Of a stretch of DNA of 64,000 bases, positions 33,080 through 43,300 are shown piece after piece. Position 1 is the first letter of the stretch. The number at the start of each line of letters is the position of its first letter. Location: positions 1,435,501 to 1,499,500 of the forward strand of contig NC_083673.1 in NCBI RefSeq assembly GCF_030384665.1, given 5' to 3'. The notes under the pieces are model-generated. The model was not told the origin of the DNA, ran no database searches, and worked only from the letters and a program-made list of their open reading frames with translations. This stretch comes from Lodderomyces elongisporus. Lineage: Eukaryota > Ascomycota > Pichiomycetes > Serinales > Debaryomycetaceae. The translations under genes were made by a program, and so were the position numbers.

Positions 33080-35428
33080 TTAGGAACTGACCAAAGAGTC
33101 GTCAGACTGTGTGAAGCTCGGATCTTGCTCAGTATGTATATCGGTGGTATTGGTAATGCTATTTTCGATAACATCGTCGTCTGTTCCTGTCTTCTCTCGT
33201 TGTTGTCCTTCTTCTTCCTCATCATCATCATCTTTTTGTTGTTCTTGTTGTTGTTGTTGTTCTTCTTTTTCTTCTTCCTTTTCTTCGTCTTGCTTTTCAA
33301 CGTTAACTGGGTCTTCAACAAGATCATCATGATTTTCTCGTGATGTTTCTGGTACATCCATACTACTAATCACTTCTTTATTGAGGCTAGGATCAATTAT
33401 ATCGTCATGTATTTGTTCATCATTTTTCTGACATTCTTCTTTGACAGCGGATGTATTTGATTCAACCTGTTTGACAAACTTGCATTTCCAAAGCAGACCC
33501 AGTTCTGGTTCCCGTGGATTCAGACGTTCAATTTTAGTTTGAGTAACGGATTTCGGTAACTTTTTACCCCTTGGACCCACTGTACGTCTCGCAACACTTT
33601 TAATGGCTCTTGCCTTTACCTCTTCTTCTTCTTCTCTTCCTCCTCCTCCTCCTCCTCCTGCTCCTTCTTCGTCTTCTTTATCTTCCTCCTCCTTTGCCTT
33701 TGCCGTTCCCCTTTCTTCATTTCGTGCAGTTGGCTTCCCAAATGGTAGACCGCCTTGTGGACGCATCAATCCTGGCAATGGGATACCTTGTCCCTGAAAT
33801 TTCTGAAAATGTGGTACCCTTGGTGCCGCAGATTGTTTCTCATCTGAATTTGAGTCACTAGCTTTTGGATTACTAAAGAGTTGCTCTTGGAAAGCTGCAA
33901 TTCTACTCGATAATTTCTTAGGCTTTGGTGGAGGAGGAGCTTTCTGTGATTTCTCCAGTTGCAGATCCTTTTTAGCAGGTCTTCTTGGGATTACGGGAAT
34001 TGTTTTTTGGTTCAGTTGTAGTTGTTCTTCCCTAGATTTAGATTCAGATTTCAGTAGCTCAGACATCTCTGCGAGATTCTCATCAACTTTTCCAAAATCA
34101 TGATTGCCAACATCCCCGTCGATCTTTTCTTGAGAATCATTACGGTTAGCAGATCTTTTGCTAATTTCATATTTATCCTCATCTTCATTCTCAATATTTC
34201 TGCTCTTGGGTTCAATTTCCTGCAAAGTTTCCAACTTTGAATCTGCATCCAATTTTTTATCCCTTTCGATGTTTTTATCCACTTCGCCGAGTTCATTTTC
34301 TTTAGGTACGGGGCTGTCGATCTCCTCCTGGATCTTGCTGGGGAAAGAGGTTTGGGTAATGCTAGTTAAAATGGGCTTTTCATTTTCCTCTTCTTCTTCA
34401 TCGTCATCATCGTCAACATTATCAACATTATTAACATTATCAACAACAGCCCTAGCGATATTTTGTTGTTCAGAGTCCTTTAGAGGTCCCAGCTGGATCA
34501 GAGTTCTTGGAGCAACAAGGTCGTTACTTTGAAATTCGGGTTCTAATACTTCATCATCTGAAATTTGTTTTTCGTTGTCCTTTGCATCTTGAGCTGAAGT
34601 TACAATGTTCGAGTCTGGCTCTGTGTCTTTACTATTGTCAGTAATAGCATTTTCCTTAGTCAAAGTCAGCATAAGGTTTTCCTGTGAAGATTTTGTTGAT
34701 GACTCCAGAGCCAATGAGTTCTTGTTAAACAGAGAAGAGCTTCTCTTCTGTGGTCTTCTTGGTATAATAGGCATGTTTGCAGATTGAGTCAAATTGGCAT
34801 CAATCAATTGAGATGGGCTTTTAGGTGGCACAATTGACTCGTCGTAATTGGAAACTATTTCTGCCTTAGCTTTCTTGCTTTCGTCCTTATCATTATTTGT
34901 ATCTTTCGTGTGACTAGAGGTTAATGTTGAGGTCGAACGATTAGCAGGAACTTCGTATAAATTTGTAGCGCTCGTCTTTACTCCTTCTCTTTCTTCCTCT
35001 GGTTCTTCTTCCCTTTCTTCAACTTCTTCTTCTTTTTCTTTTTCTTTTTCTTCCTTCACGATATCTGTTTCGGTCTCATCAGTTTCAAGAAGATCATTTT
35101 CATATTCTATTTGATTATCGGTACTTTCTCTATCAAATCCAGTTGGATTGCTGAAACTGCTCAACTCAGGTGCTTCTTGGCTTGGAGAGTCTGGATTTTC
35201 CCCTTGCTTGGCCAGAGTTGAATGCGTTCTATCTAAGGCATCCATATCATTATTTGGCAGCAATTGACTACCAGGTAATGTACTCGTTTCGGTAGGAACT
35301 GGGAGTACCTTGCTTGTATCCACCTGCTCTACTTCTCCGCTCGTTAAGTTGTTAGCAAGTTTTGGTTTACTAGATTGTCTCGAAGTTGGTCTTGGAGGGA
35401 TTCTTGGTACCGGATTGGGATCGCTCAT
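33080..35428 (-). CDS. AIM21: Aim21-type actin-patch regulator
   Basis: 782 residues, ATG at 35428 (MSDPNPVPRIPPRP). Largely disordered and highly acidic, with Glu/Asp runs near 130-150, 340-355 and in the C-terminal 80 residues. It carries repeated proline/arginine motifs: PRIPPRPTSRQ at the start, MPIIPRRPQKRSSS, IPVIPRRPAKKDLQ and APPPPKPKKLSSRIAAFQEQ. A block GPRGKKLPKS then KIERLNPREPELGLLWKCKF follows, resembling the conserved Aim21 core. In S. cerevisiae Aim21 acts with Tda2 at cortical actin patches to limit barbed-end assembly, and its PxxP motifs bind SH3 proteins such as Bbc1 and Abp1. The gene is longer than the 679-residue yeast protein because of repeat-coded acidic inserts. Identification rests on the motif order, not on an alignment. 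Confidence 0.77.
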   Translation of the reverse strand: MSDPNPVPRIPPRPTSRQSSKPKLANNLTSGEVEQVDTSKVLPVPTETSTLPGSQLLPNNDMDALDRTHSTLAKQGENPDSPSQEAPELSSFSNPTGFDRESTDNQIEYENDLLETDETETDIVKEEKEKEKEEEVEEREEEPEEEREGVKTSATNLYEVPANRSTSTLTSSHTKDTNNDKDESKKAKAEIVSNYDESIVPPKSPSQLIDANLTQSANMPIIPRRPQKRSSSLFNKNSLALESSTKSSQENLMLTLTKENAITDNSKDTEPDSNIVTSAQDAKDNEKQISDDEVLEPEFQSNDLVAPRTLIQLGPLKDSEQQNIARAVVDNVNNVDNVDDDDDEEEEENEKPILTSITQTSFPSKIQEEIDSPVPKENELGEVDKNIERDKKLDADSKLETLQEIEPKSRNIENEDEDKYEISKRSANRNDSQEKIDGDVGNHDFGKVDENLAEMSELLKSESKSREEQLQLNQKTIPVIPRRPAKKDLQLEKSQKAPPPPKPKKLSSRIAAFQEQLFSNPKASDSNSDEKQSAAPRVPHFQKFQGQGIPLPGLMRPQGGLPFGKPTARNEERGTAKAKEEEDKEDEEGAGGGGGGGREEEEEVKARAIKSVARRTVGPRGKKLPKSVTQTKIERLNPREPELGLLWKCKFVKQVESNTSAVKEECQKNDEQIHDDIIDPSLNKEVISSMDVPETSRENHDDLVEDPVNVEKQDEEKEEEKEEQQQQQEQQKDDDDEEEEGQQREKTGTDDDVIENSITNTTDIHTEQDPSFTQSDDSLVSS

Positions 35429-36162
35429 AGTGACGAACAATTAAAAAAGAAATTTATATACTGATCGGGGTGTATTAGTTTTTTTTTCGGTTTTAAAAAA
35501 AAAAAAACAAAAGAAAGAAAGAAATGATGTTATATTTGGCAACAGATGACTAGCAACTAGTGACAATTGCTTTGGGTAGACACTAATCGTCAGTCGTGTG
35601 GGTGTGTGGGGAAGACAACGAAAACGACAACGACGAGAGAAAGGAAGTTGAACGAATTTACAAACCGTAATAGATCGGTAAACATTGCTTACAAAATCTG
35701 ACGAGAACTTATCGGTCTTGAGCAGTAAAATTCCTCCCAGTACACCTTCAGAATTTTCAATCTCTTCTTTTTCATCTTCGTTTCTTTCCTTTCACATTGC
35801 TTTCAATGTAGCCAACAACTAGTATGTCAAGAAGAAAATCGTGGATTTTTGATTCGTGCCTCTAGCAGTAGCATCTAACTATCCCCACTATGGACCATAC
35901 TTTACTTAACTTACCCGTACATAAAGAAAATGCTAAAAGTCAGACTTTTCATTTTCTTATTTACTTGCACAGCCAAAACTTTTGAAATATAGAGCTTTTT
36001 TCCTTACAATTCCCGAGCTTTAACATGTCAATAATTAGATTCAGCTTGTATTAGTATGTATATATGTAGACATATATATATGCATGTACATATATATATA
36101 GACAAAAAAATACACTCAATACACAGCAGTTCTCTATATATATATATATATATAAAAGTTGT
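35429..36162. other. intergenic region upstream of AIM21
   Basis: Contains no gene. Alternating TA tracts occur at 36056-36102 and 36134-36154, just past the NTF2 stop codon. A G/T-rich stretch lies near 35598-35612. Confidence 0.5.
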
Positions 36163-36620
36163 CTAAGAATAGTTCAATCTAAAAATATCATTAAACACGT
36201 AATATGATGAGCCCTCTGGGATCAAATGGAATACTTGTGAGTAACGCTGAGCGTTTTGTTCTTCATCAATGAGTAACTCACCGGTGACCATCACGAGGAT
36301 GTCTCCGTTTGGAGAAGCAGGTTGGGCATCCAAAGTGGAGATTCTGTGTGCAACTTTTTGGAATGGCAATGAGCTGAGCTTCTCCACAATGTCTCTAGCT
36401 CCTTGAAGTTGTGAGGTTTCGAAAGTCAACATCGATTCTGGTCTGTACAAGTTACCCAACTGTGTTCTGTCGGAGTCGAATTGGTTGTAGTAGAACTTGC
36501 AAAACTCGGTTGCCACGGCGTTGAAATCGGCTTTATAATGGTTAGTTCCTGCTACTAAGCATCTCAAAGCATTATTATCATATAAATTATACTTTGTTTT
36601 CGTGTATACATACTGGACAT
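36163..36620 (-). CDS. NTF2: nuclear transport factor 2, two exons
   Basis: NTF2 is the small dimer that carries Ran-GDP through the nuclear pore. The downstream exon (36530 down to 36163) encodes residues that closely match S. cerevisiae NTF2, including [31 protein letters not shown] and the C-terminus [10 protein letters not shown]. That exon has no good ATG. A 7-base first exon (36620-36614, ATGTCCA) spliced to it gives [12 protein letters not shown], which fits the family's MSxDFN start. The spliced product is 124 residues, against 125 in S. cerevisiae. The alternative unspliced start at 36567 would replace the conserved N-terminus with unrelated residues, so I reject it. Confidence 0.96.
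36531..36613 (-). other. NTF2 intron (83 bases)
   Basis: On the minus strand: donor GTATGT at 36613-36608, branch-like AACTAAC just before the end, and acceptor AAG ending at 36531. Joining the flanks restores the reading frame and the conserved N-terminus. The acceptor AAG is less common than TAG or CAG. Confidence 0.88.
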
Positions 36621-36968
36621 CTTGGAATATAATGTGTGTTTGATCTATAATCTATGTTGTGATGGAACACACAATTGATCAACATTTTTTTTTTAATATA
36701 GGTATGTATATATATATACATATATATCTAGAGATATTATAGTTTTCTTAAAAAAAAGAAAAAAAAAAAAATTCCTTACACACGCGCGGCCGCTACCTTG
36801 CGTACAAAAATGGAGGTCAAGCCCCTCCTACACCTTCTATTTCACTCAATGCTTTACATTACTTTGCCTTGCTTTACTATTGCTTTACTATTGCCTTACT
36901 ATTGCATTATTATTACTTCCATCTCTTCCCTTTATCACATCTTCTCAGCCAGTCTACTACGTTTTGTC
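36621..36968. promoter_or_regulatory. NTF2 upstream region
   Basis: 348 bases between the TFA2 stop and the NTF2 start. It includes a TATATATATACATATATATC stretch at about 36708-36728, which may serve as a TATA region, and a tandem of TTGCTTTACTA-like units at about 36849-36915. Confidence 0.4.
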
Positions 36969-37877
36969 TCACATTAGTTGAGAATAATCTTTCAATATAT
37001 CTTTCATATGGGTATTTGTAATCTTTCCCCTCCGAGCTTTCTTCTGCTTCTTCTCTTGCTGCTGTGGCTGTTTGTTCAAAAGGGCTGGATCGGCGCCAGT
37101 TGGTTTCAAGCCTTGATCTATTAGCTTTTGATATAAGGAGTCTGGGTCAGGAAGCTTAACATTTACCCACATATCCTTAAACTCGTCACTTATAGTGCCA
37201 AGCTCGCCGCCTGCATTTGCCCATACTAGTCGCGGTGCATTCTCCTTCTTGTTCCTCAACACCAATATTTTGTTCTCGGCTTCTAATTTGTCTATTGCTT
37301 GGACACATCCGCTCCATCCATCCTTCAACTCCTTCACTGAGATACCCTTTGATGTAGTTTGTTTTCTCAAGAACTCAAGCAAATCATCGGCACTCTTGAT
37401 ATTGTGTAGCGACACATACTCAAAAGTTCTTCCAGTGAACTTTACTCGATCAATTTCCTTTAATAATGGTAATAACGTATGTTCTATGTCCACAGCAAGC
37501 ATAGATTGTAGTTCGGCAATGCTGACTGGATGATCCTGCTCCTTGATATACTCCACGGCAAGGTGTAACTGTGTGGATAAATGAGATCCAGATGCATTGT
37601 TATGTGTGATTTTTTGACGCTTATACAGCTCTGCGGGTGATTCGGGCTGCAAAAGCCTCTTTGATGACCCCATCTCCCCTGATGATGCTGCTACTGCTGC
37701 TGTCGTAGATTTTGATGCTGATGCTGGTGTTGATGTGTCGCCATTAATATGTGGTGAATTATTAGATGGAGACGAAGTATCTGGTTTCGGAGCCGTGGCT
37801 TTCCTCGCCACTGCCACAGAGGGCCCGCTCTTGATCTTATTCTTAAATGCACTAAGTTGAGCAGATAGATTCGACAT
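36969..37877 (-). CDS. TFA2: TFIIE small (beta) subunit
   Basis: 302 residues from the ATG at 37877 (MSNLSAQLSAFKNKIKSGPS); the frame continues 47 codons upstream without an ATG. After a Ser/Thr/Ala-rich N-terminal third it has the TFIIE-beta winged-helix core: QLHLAVEYIKEQDHPVSIAE, then FTGRTFEYVSLHNIKSADDL and GISVKELKDGWSGCVQAIDK. The C-terminus RRGKITNTHMKDILKDYSQ is nearly identical to that of S. cerevisiae Tfa2. With Tfa1 it forms TFIIE, which brings TFIIH to the RNA polymerase II preinitiation complex. The 328-residue S. cerevisiae protein has a similar plan. Confidence 0.95.
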   Translation of the reverse strand: MSNLSAQLSAFKNKIKSGPSVAVARKATAPKPDTSSPSNNSPHINGDTSTPASASKSTTAAVAASSGEMGSSKRLLQPESPAELYKRQKITHNNASGSHLSTQLHLAVEYIKEQDHPVSIAELQSMLAVDIEHTLLPLLKEIDRVKFTGRTFEYVSLHNIKSADDLLEFLRKQTTSKGISVKELKDGWSGCVQAIDKLEAENKILVLRNKKENAPRLVWANAGGELGTISDEFKDMWVNVKLPDPDSLYQKLIDQGLKPTGADPALLNKQPQQQEKKQKKARRGKITNTHMKDILKDYSQLM

Positions 37878-38672
37878 TGATGATAGCTCTGGACAATTAG
37901 TCTTTGTTGTGAGAAAAAGCAAAGAGGAAAGAAAAAAAAAATCGAAAGGAAAGATCGTGTTTCCATATGGTTGAATCGAAGCTCTAATTGTTCCGTTTGG
38001 TGCTTCAAAAGAATGCAAGTACGTCAGTAGCGTCGTTGCTACCAGATGTTGACTCCTTTCTAAAGTTCAGAGAATCTAATGCGACAATAAAAAATTTCTG
38101 TCGATGAGAGAAAAATATTGCACCAACCTCTTTTCTTTCTTCTTCTTCTTCTTCTTCTTCTTCTTCTTCTTCTTCTTCTTCTTCTTCTGTAACCATGGTG
38201 TGTTGAATGTTTAATGTCATCGTTTAGTTAGCGTTAACATATGTGCTACAGATGCTTTAAGCTTTCGACGCTACCTAGATGAATATAGCATGACTTTGGG
38301 AGAGATCCTGATATCGTGACTCCAGCTTAAAAACCATTGCGGTTAGAGGTCGCCGCTAACTTTTATTCTTATAAGGTTAGGTCTGGCTGATCCATGAAAT
38401 TGTGATGACCTGAAGACTGGGACATTATCCTTCTTTGTTGTTATATTTTGTTTCCAAACAAAACAAAAAAAACTCCTTTTGAAGTCTGTAGAAAAGTCGT
38501 TCTAATGGAAATGAAGAAAACAAAACAAAACAGAACAGAACAGAACAGAACAAAGGAGAACTTTGCTACTTGGCACCCAAAATGATAATGAAAGAAAAGG
38601 AGAGGAAAGAGAAATAAAGAGTATCAAAAAATTGATTAAAACATGTTGATCTTGCTATACAGATCTATGTAT
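37878..38672. other. TFA2 upstream region with GAA tract
   Basis: Includes a TTC run at 38136-38188 (GAA on the coding strand). It falls inside a short ATG-initiated frame, 38005-38220 on the minus strand, that encodes about 17 Glu in a row. The frame has no other recognisable content. An AACAAAACAG-type pentamer array is at 38518-38552, near the 3' end of the F-box gene. Confidence 0.5.
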
Positions 38673-41171
38673 TCATGCTAGGTAGTTCTCGCCCATTCTT
38701 CCTCTTCTTTCCCTTTCTCTAGCAAGCTCCTCCTCTTGTGGGGTTAATAATTCATTGCGAATGATTTGATTAGCTAATTTACATCCCGTCTCTGTTCTCA
38801 AATCAATCTCTTGAGCCCATATTAAATTCTTGTACATTCCAGAGTCTGAAAAGTCAATCACCAAATTCAAACGAGAGTCTTTTGTGGGGCTATACCTTCC
38901 TTCGCCATTACCGCTGTTGCTATACGAATCTGCCCCGCTTGTGTAGTTGTCGTCGTCAAAACTCTGGCTGTTAAGCCCTTGTCCAAAATGATCATCGCTT
39001 TCTTCTGATGCAGTTTCGTACGTGAGCAAATTGATAAGAAATTTTTCAATCATCAGACGATTGAGCCAGATCATTGATGACATATTCAAGTACAGCAAGC
39101 CACCAAACACTTCTTCGCCTGCCAACGAAGATTGGAAAGCCTTGTGATAACGGCCACGCCTACCGTGTACAGTTGCAATTGCCGACAAAATCTCATGCTC
39201 ATCAACTTTCCTTAAATAGTCATGATTGATTGATTTCAAATTCAAATCTGAAAGGAAAACCTTGCCATCTCCTCTTTTCAAATATGAGATGTCCGCAATC
39301 ATCGAAGGCAGCGGAGGCAACAAGCTATTGTATTTTCTTATTGGCTTTGAGAAAGTCGTCATGGAGTAAACGGAGGATGCCGAGGATACATTCATTTGCC
39401 GGGACCTGAAAAAGGAGCTTTTAAAGCCCTGAATCTGTCTCAAATTGTCTTTGCCGTTGATTGTGGAGGCGTTAGCTGATGATGTTCCACCTATTGGATC
39501 AGCTTCACCATTGTGGAAATTCATGCACTGGTCAATCCGGTGGACTAAATCACGAGGGTAGTTGTTTAGCAAGTCGAAAGTTTGGAATTTGGATGCTACT
39601 TTTCGCGAGATCTCATAGTCGGTGGACAACGATAAATTACCAAGATTCAAGCTCACTACATTGGGACACAAGTTGATTATGTGCACCACATATCCAACTG
39701 GCACATCTTTCGAGCTGGCATAATTGAGCAAAAACTTGTTAATAGTTGGATGCGGCGGCGAGGCAAATCTGGCAGATTTAGAGATATCGTCCATTTGCAA
39801 CTTAAGGACTTCGAGCCGTGGCCTTGTCTTTTTACCCGAATTCTTTTCATTGAATCCGCTAAATGACTTGCTTCTTTTGCGTGCCTTGAAATACTTGAAG
39901 GGCTTGGTTAATCTCTTGGGTGATGATGACGAGGATGACTTATGCGAAGAGTTTGATTTGGACGAAACCACGGAAATTTGTGACGAGGAGGCAATCTTCA
40001 TCAATGGTGCGGGGTGTACTGTGTATAAAGGATTATTCTTAAACTTCCAGTCTCTCCAGCCAGCCAAGACTCTGTTATGGCCAAATGGTTTGGTAGATGC
40101 AGACGACAAAGAAGGGTTTGGTATGTTTTCGGCTTCATTTGCATTCGCACCTTCTCCTACCCCGTTAATATTGTGGTTGTTATTGTGGTTGTTATTGTGG
40201 TTGTGATTTTGGTTATGGTTATGCTCGTCTGCTTCTCCAATTGCAGACTCCTCATTCTCATCGAGGCCCGGCTTTATGTCGGATAAGTCGATAGTCAACA
40301 CGTATTGCCCCACTTCTGGGTTGCATCTCAAGTATGTCACAAACTGAGCAAGTCGAAAGGTCGAAGAAAACGACAAGTTTGCGTAGTAGTAAGGTTTGGC
40401 TAGCTGGTAAAATAGCTTACAAGTGAGCAAACAACATTTGTAATCTTCCTTGTTGTCGATAAACTGAAAGATGTAGTTTAAGATTTCAATTGGCAACTCG
40501 GTAACATGCTTGATTTTTGGAGCTCGATGTGGGATTTGTATAGATTTTAAAGTTGAAGATTTAGAAAGAAAATGGTTGGCAAATATGGTGCTTGACCTCG
40601 ATATGGATTCAACTTGCCCTTGTCCCTGTTGTTGTGCCCCGTATCCGCCTGCACCCAGAGGTGTGGAGGAATTTAATAACGACCCTGATGATGAGGATGA
40701 GGAGGAGGAGGATGATGCTGAAGCTGAAGATGAAGAAGTTGTTTGGTTAACATTTCCAAGAAGGTTGTTGTTACTCAATTTGAGGGTAAGACTTCGACCA
40801 ACATCGTTGAGCAAAGACCTATATTTCATTTTCAAATGTTCATTAGAAGTAGAGTGTTCCTCTGTCTGACTTTTCAGGTTAGTGTTTTTTGATTCATTTC
40901 TTCGCCTATTATTTCTGGTAAAGATGGTATTTTTGTTCTTATTCTTGTATTGGTTGTTGTTAGTCGTCGTAGTAGTAGTAGTATTATTATTATTCATAGT
41001 ATTGGTCATCCTGTTGTTACGAAACACAGATTGTAGTAAATTCAAATCGTTTTGGGTTAGTGGAACCAATTGGTGAGACCTGTAGTCATATCTTGCATTG
41101 GGGTTCAATAGTGATCTATATGGTGGTAAATGGTGATGAAAGTCAATTGACTCAGCACTGATCATCTCCAT
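38673..41171 (-). CDS. F-box protein of unresolved type
   Basis: 832 residues, ATG at 41171 (a second ATG is two codons on). Residues 1 to about 215 are low-complexity with Asn/Thr and Ser runs. The F-box is at about 222-262: ELPIEILNYIFQFIDNKEDY followed by CCLLTCKLFYQLAKPYYYAN, the canonical form that binds Skp1. Later segments such as VVHIINLCPNVVSLNLGNLS and FLSDLNLKSINHDYL look like leucine-rich or similar helical repeats that could bind substrates. A Ser/Lys-rich basic insert lies near 410-450 and an Asn/His-rich insert near 315-345. It is probably a substrate receptor of an SCF ubiquitin ligase. A relation to S. cerevisiae Cos111 is possible but I could not confirm it. Confidence 0.8.
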   Translation of the reverse strand: MEMISAESIDFHHHLPPYRSLLNPNARYDYRSHQLVPLTQNDLNLLQSVFRNNRMTNTMNNNNTTTTTTTNNNQYKNKNKNTIFTRNNRRRNESKNTNLKSQTEEHSTSNEHLKMKYRSLLNDVGRSLTLKLSNNNLLGNVNQTTSSSSASASSSSSSSSSSGSLLNSSTPLGAGGYGAQQQGQGQVESISRSSTIFANHFLSKSSTLKSIQIPHRAPKIKHVTELPIEILNYIFQFIDNKEDYKCCLLTCKLFYQLAKPYYYANLSFSSTFRLAQFVTYLRCNPEVGQYVLTIDLSDIKPGLDENEESAIGEADEHNHNQNHNHNNNHNNNHNINGVGEGANANEAENIPNPSLSSASTKPFGHNRVLAGWRDWKFKNNPLYTVHPAPLMKIASSSQISVVSSKSNSSHKSSSSSSPKRLTKPFKYFKARKRSKSFSGFNEKNSGKKTRPRLEVLKLQMDDISKSARFASPPHPTINKFLLNYASSKDVPVGYVVHIINLCPNVVSLNLGNLSLSTDYEISRKVASKFQTFDLLNNYPRDLVHRIDQCMNFHNGEADPIGGTSSANASTINGKDNLRQIQGFKSSFFRSRQMNVSSASSVYSMTTFSKPIRKYNSLLPPLPSMIADISYLKRGDGKVFLSDLNLKSINHDYLRKVDEHEILSAIATVHGRRGRYHKAFQSSLAGEEVFGGLLYLNMSSMIWLNRLMIEKFLINLLTYETASEESDDHFGQGLNSQSFDDDNYTSGADSYSNSGNGEGRYSPTKDSRLNLVIDFSDSGMYKNLIWAQEIDLRTETGCKLANQIIRNELLTPQEEELARERERRGRMGENYLA

Positions 41172-41833
41172 GGTGCTTAGAAAGTTATCTCTCAATCAAT
41201 CTTTGGAAAGTATCAGGTTATTGATTTTTATCAAGATCCTCGCTAGCTTTCGTTCAATACCGAATCAAAGGCTGGAGTGTGGAGTGTGGGGTGTTCAAGC
41301 GTACAAGCGTTCAAGCGTGTAGATGTGGGGAACCTTGTGCTGATTGAATGAGGTGATATTGGTAGTACGACAATATACCCAAGGAAGTAAATAGTAATGT
41401 TTATAATTTAGTGTGTGGGGGTAGTGGTTGTGTTTGCTGCTGAAGCTGAAGCTGAATCTAAATCTAAATCTATCTCTAAATTCGGACCTGGGTGTTGGAC
41501 TTCGATATGGAGCTGAATAAAGAAAAGTGTGGCGATAGATGTAACACTTTGGTGTTGGTGAGATTCTACAAATTGAGACTATTCAAAGATATCAGTAAGT
41601 GAAAGTTGTCTCGTGTAAATTGAGTCTAGATTGCTCTTCCCGGGTGTTTTTTATTGTTTGATTCTTCTAGTTTAAGTTGCACTCGAGCGTGGCTATGAGC
41701 TCATGTAAATTTACAAAAACTAAAAAATAAAAAATAGAAATAAGAAAATAAACTATATAAAATAACGATATGGAATAAATAAAAAAATAAATAAATAAAT
41801 AAATAAATTTTGGTGGGTGGGTGATAAACTCCT

Positions 41834-41865
<32 letters not shown>

Positions 41866-43300
41866 CTCACTAAAAAATGTCCTATCTCTTATCTCTGGTT
41901 CCCTTTTCAACGCAACTTCGGCTGACCCATTTATAACCCAGAACTTAACCTACAACGATCTACAACCAAGTGCAACTTACCAAGAATCACAGGTCTTGGG
42001 AATTGACTGAGACTGATCAGATGGTGTGATTTGTACCTTTCCCTTGTTTTGTATCCCCGAATAATGGTAGTAAAACCATCAATATTGATGATAGAATCTC
42101 TACTGAATCATAATGTTTTAAATCACATACATATGGTTGCATCCAAATGCGTGTAATTAAAAAACAATAAATGTGCAGCTGACAAGCCTCTCTCTATTTT
42201 TCTCTCTATTTCTCTCTCTCTTTAACCACCCCCCCCTCTCTCTACCCCCTCTCTCTACCCCCTCCTCGCCTTTTTCTAGCTCATTTCCCGTTCTCTGTCG
42301 TTGCCAATTTTTCCTCGGCTAAACCCTTTTCCAAAGAAAGTCTGGGCCAACACCACCTCAAATCCCCCCCCAACTCCCTTCTCCTCAACACCACTAGCAG
42401 CACCTTCATGCACACACACACACACACGAACACACATAATGGACAGTGCCTGGCACGTATATAAGTAAACACCGATCCTGTAAACTCTTGAAGCTAAATC
42501 TATATAGACTTTTGTAAAACTGCATTGGCTGAAAAGTAAAAGTTTGAAAGAAGCCAAAATAGGGGAATTCGGATCTGGGTTATCCATCCCGCCTCATCCA
42601 TACGCCTTATTCTAAACTTACTTTCCTTTTCTCCTTCTCTTCCCCTTTTTTTTCGCCCCACACTCACGGACGTAAGACAAAATAAATGTATATACCGAAA
42701 AATAAAAATTAAAAAATAAAGAAATTACTAACAGTGGAAATAGGGGGAAGACAGCGAGATGGGTCAGATTGCTCTGAGATGAAAATAGGGGTATGCTCAG
42801 CCCAACACACAAAAAAAAACGAACAGAGTGTTTGATCACATGATCAGAGACAAATTTTACATGTTACCAGTCTAGACATTAGACACTTCTTCAACTAATT
42901 TCCAGTAACAAAATGTCCATCTTTGATATATACGAAGGAAATTTGGAAAAAATATAAAAGAGAAAGAGAAAGAGAAAGAGAATCAAAATCAAAAATCAAA
43001 GTCAAAAATCAAAAATCAAAAATGGAAAGCGAGATGGCGTGGGGCGCTTCTGCTATAAAAACAAAACGCACTGTATGACTTTAATACACTTACTTCTCTA
43101 ATTGGGTAGTAGCCAGATTTATCCCAGTATCTTTTTTGGGCAGAACCACAATATTTATTTTTCTTGCACTGTTCAGAAGCCTTTAACTTTAATTTGGATC
43201 TATTAAATCTTGTGGTCTTGTTCAAATTTCTTACACCTTAAATTTTTTCTCTCTATTTCCTCTTTTTTATTGTTTTTTTTTTTTTTTGCAACAGTTTCGT
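41172..43300. other. gene-free flank upstream of the F-box gene
   Basis: Simple sequence predominates: an AAAT run at 41782-41808, a TTG run at 41836-41862, CTCTCT/CCCC tracts at 42185-42260, a CA run at 42412-42427, AGAAAG units at 42958-42981 and AAAATCA units at 42981-43020. One ATG-initiated frame of 103 codons (42587 down to 42276) has no recognisable product and runs through the CA repeat. Confidence 0.6.

Noticed and set aside
38385..38425. Possible box C/D snoRNA (GTGATGA and CTGA near 38388-38412)
   Set aside because: Spacing between the boxes is far too short and no terminal stem is visible.
42276..42587. ATG-initiated 103-codon frame on the minus strand
   Set aside because: Passes through a CA dinucleotide run (Val-Cys repeat) and G/C-rich simple sequence; no family resemblance.
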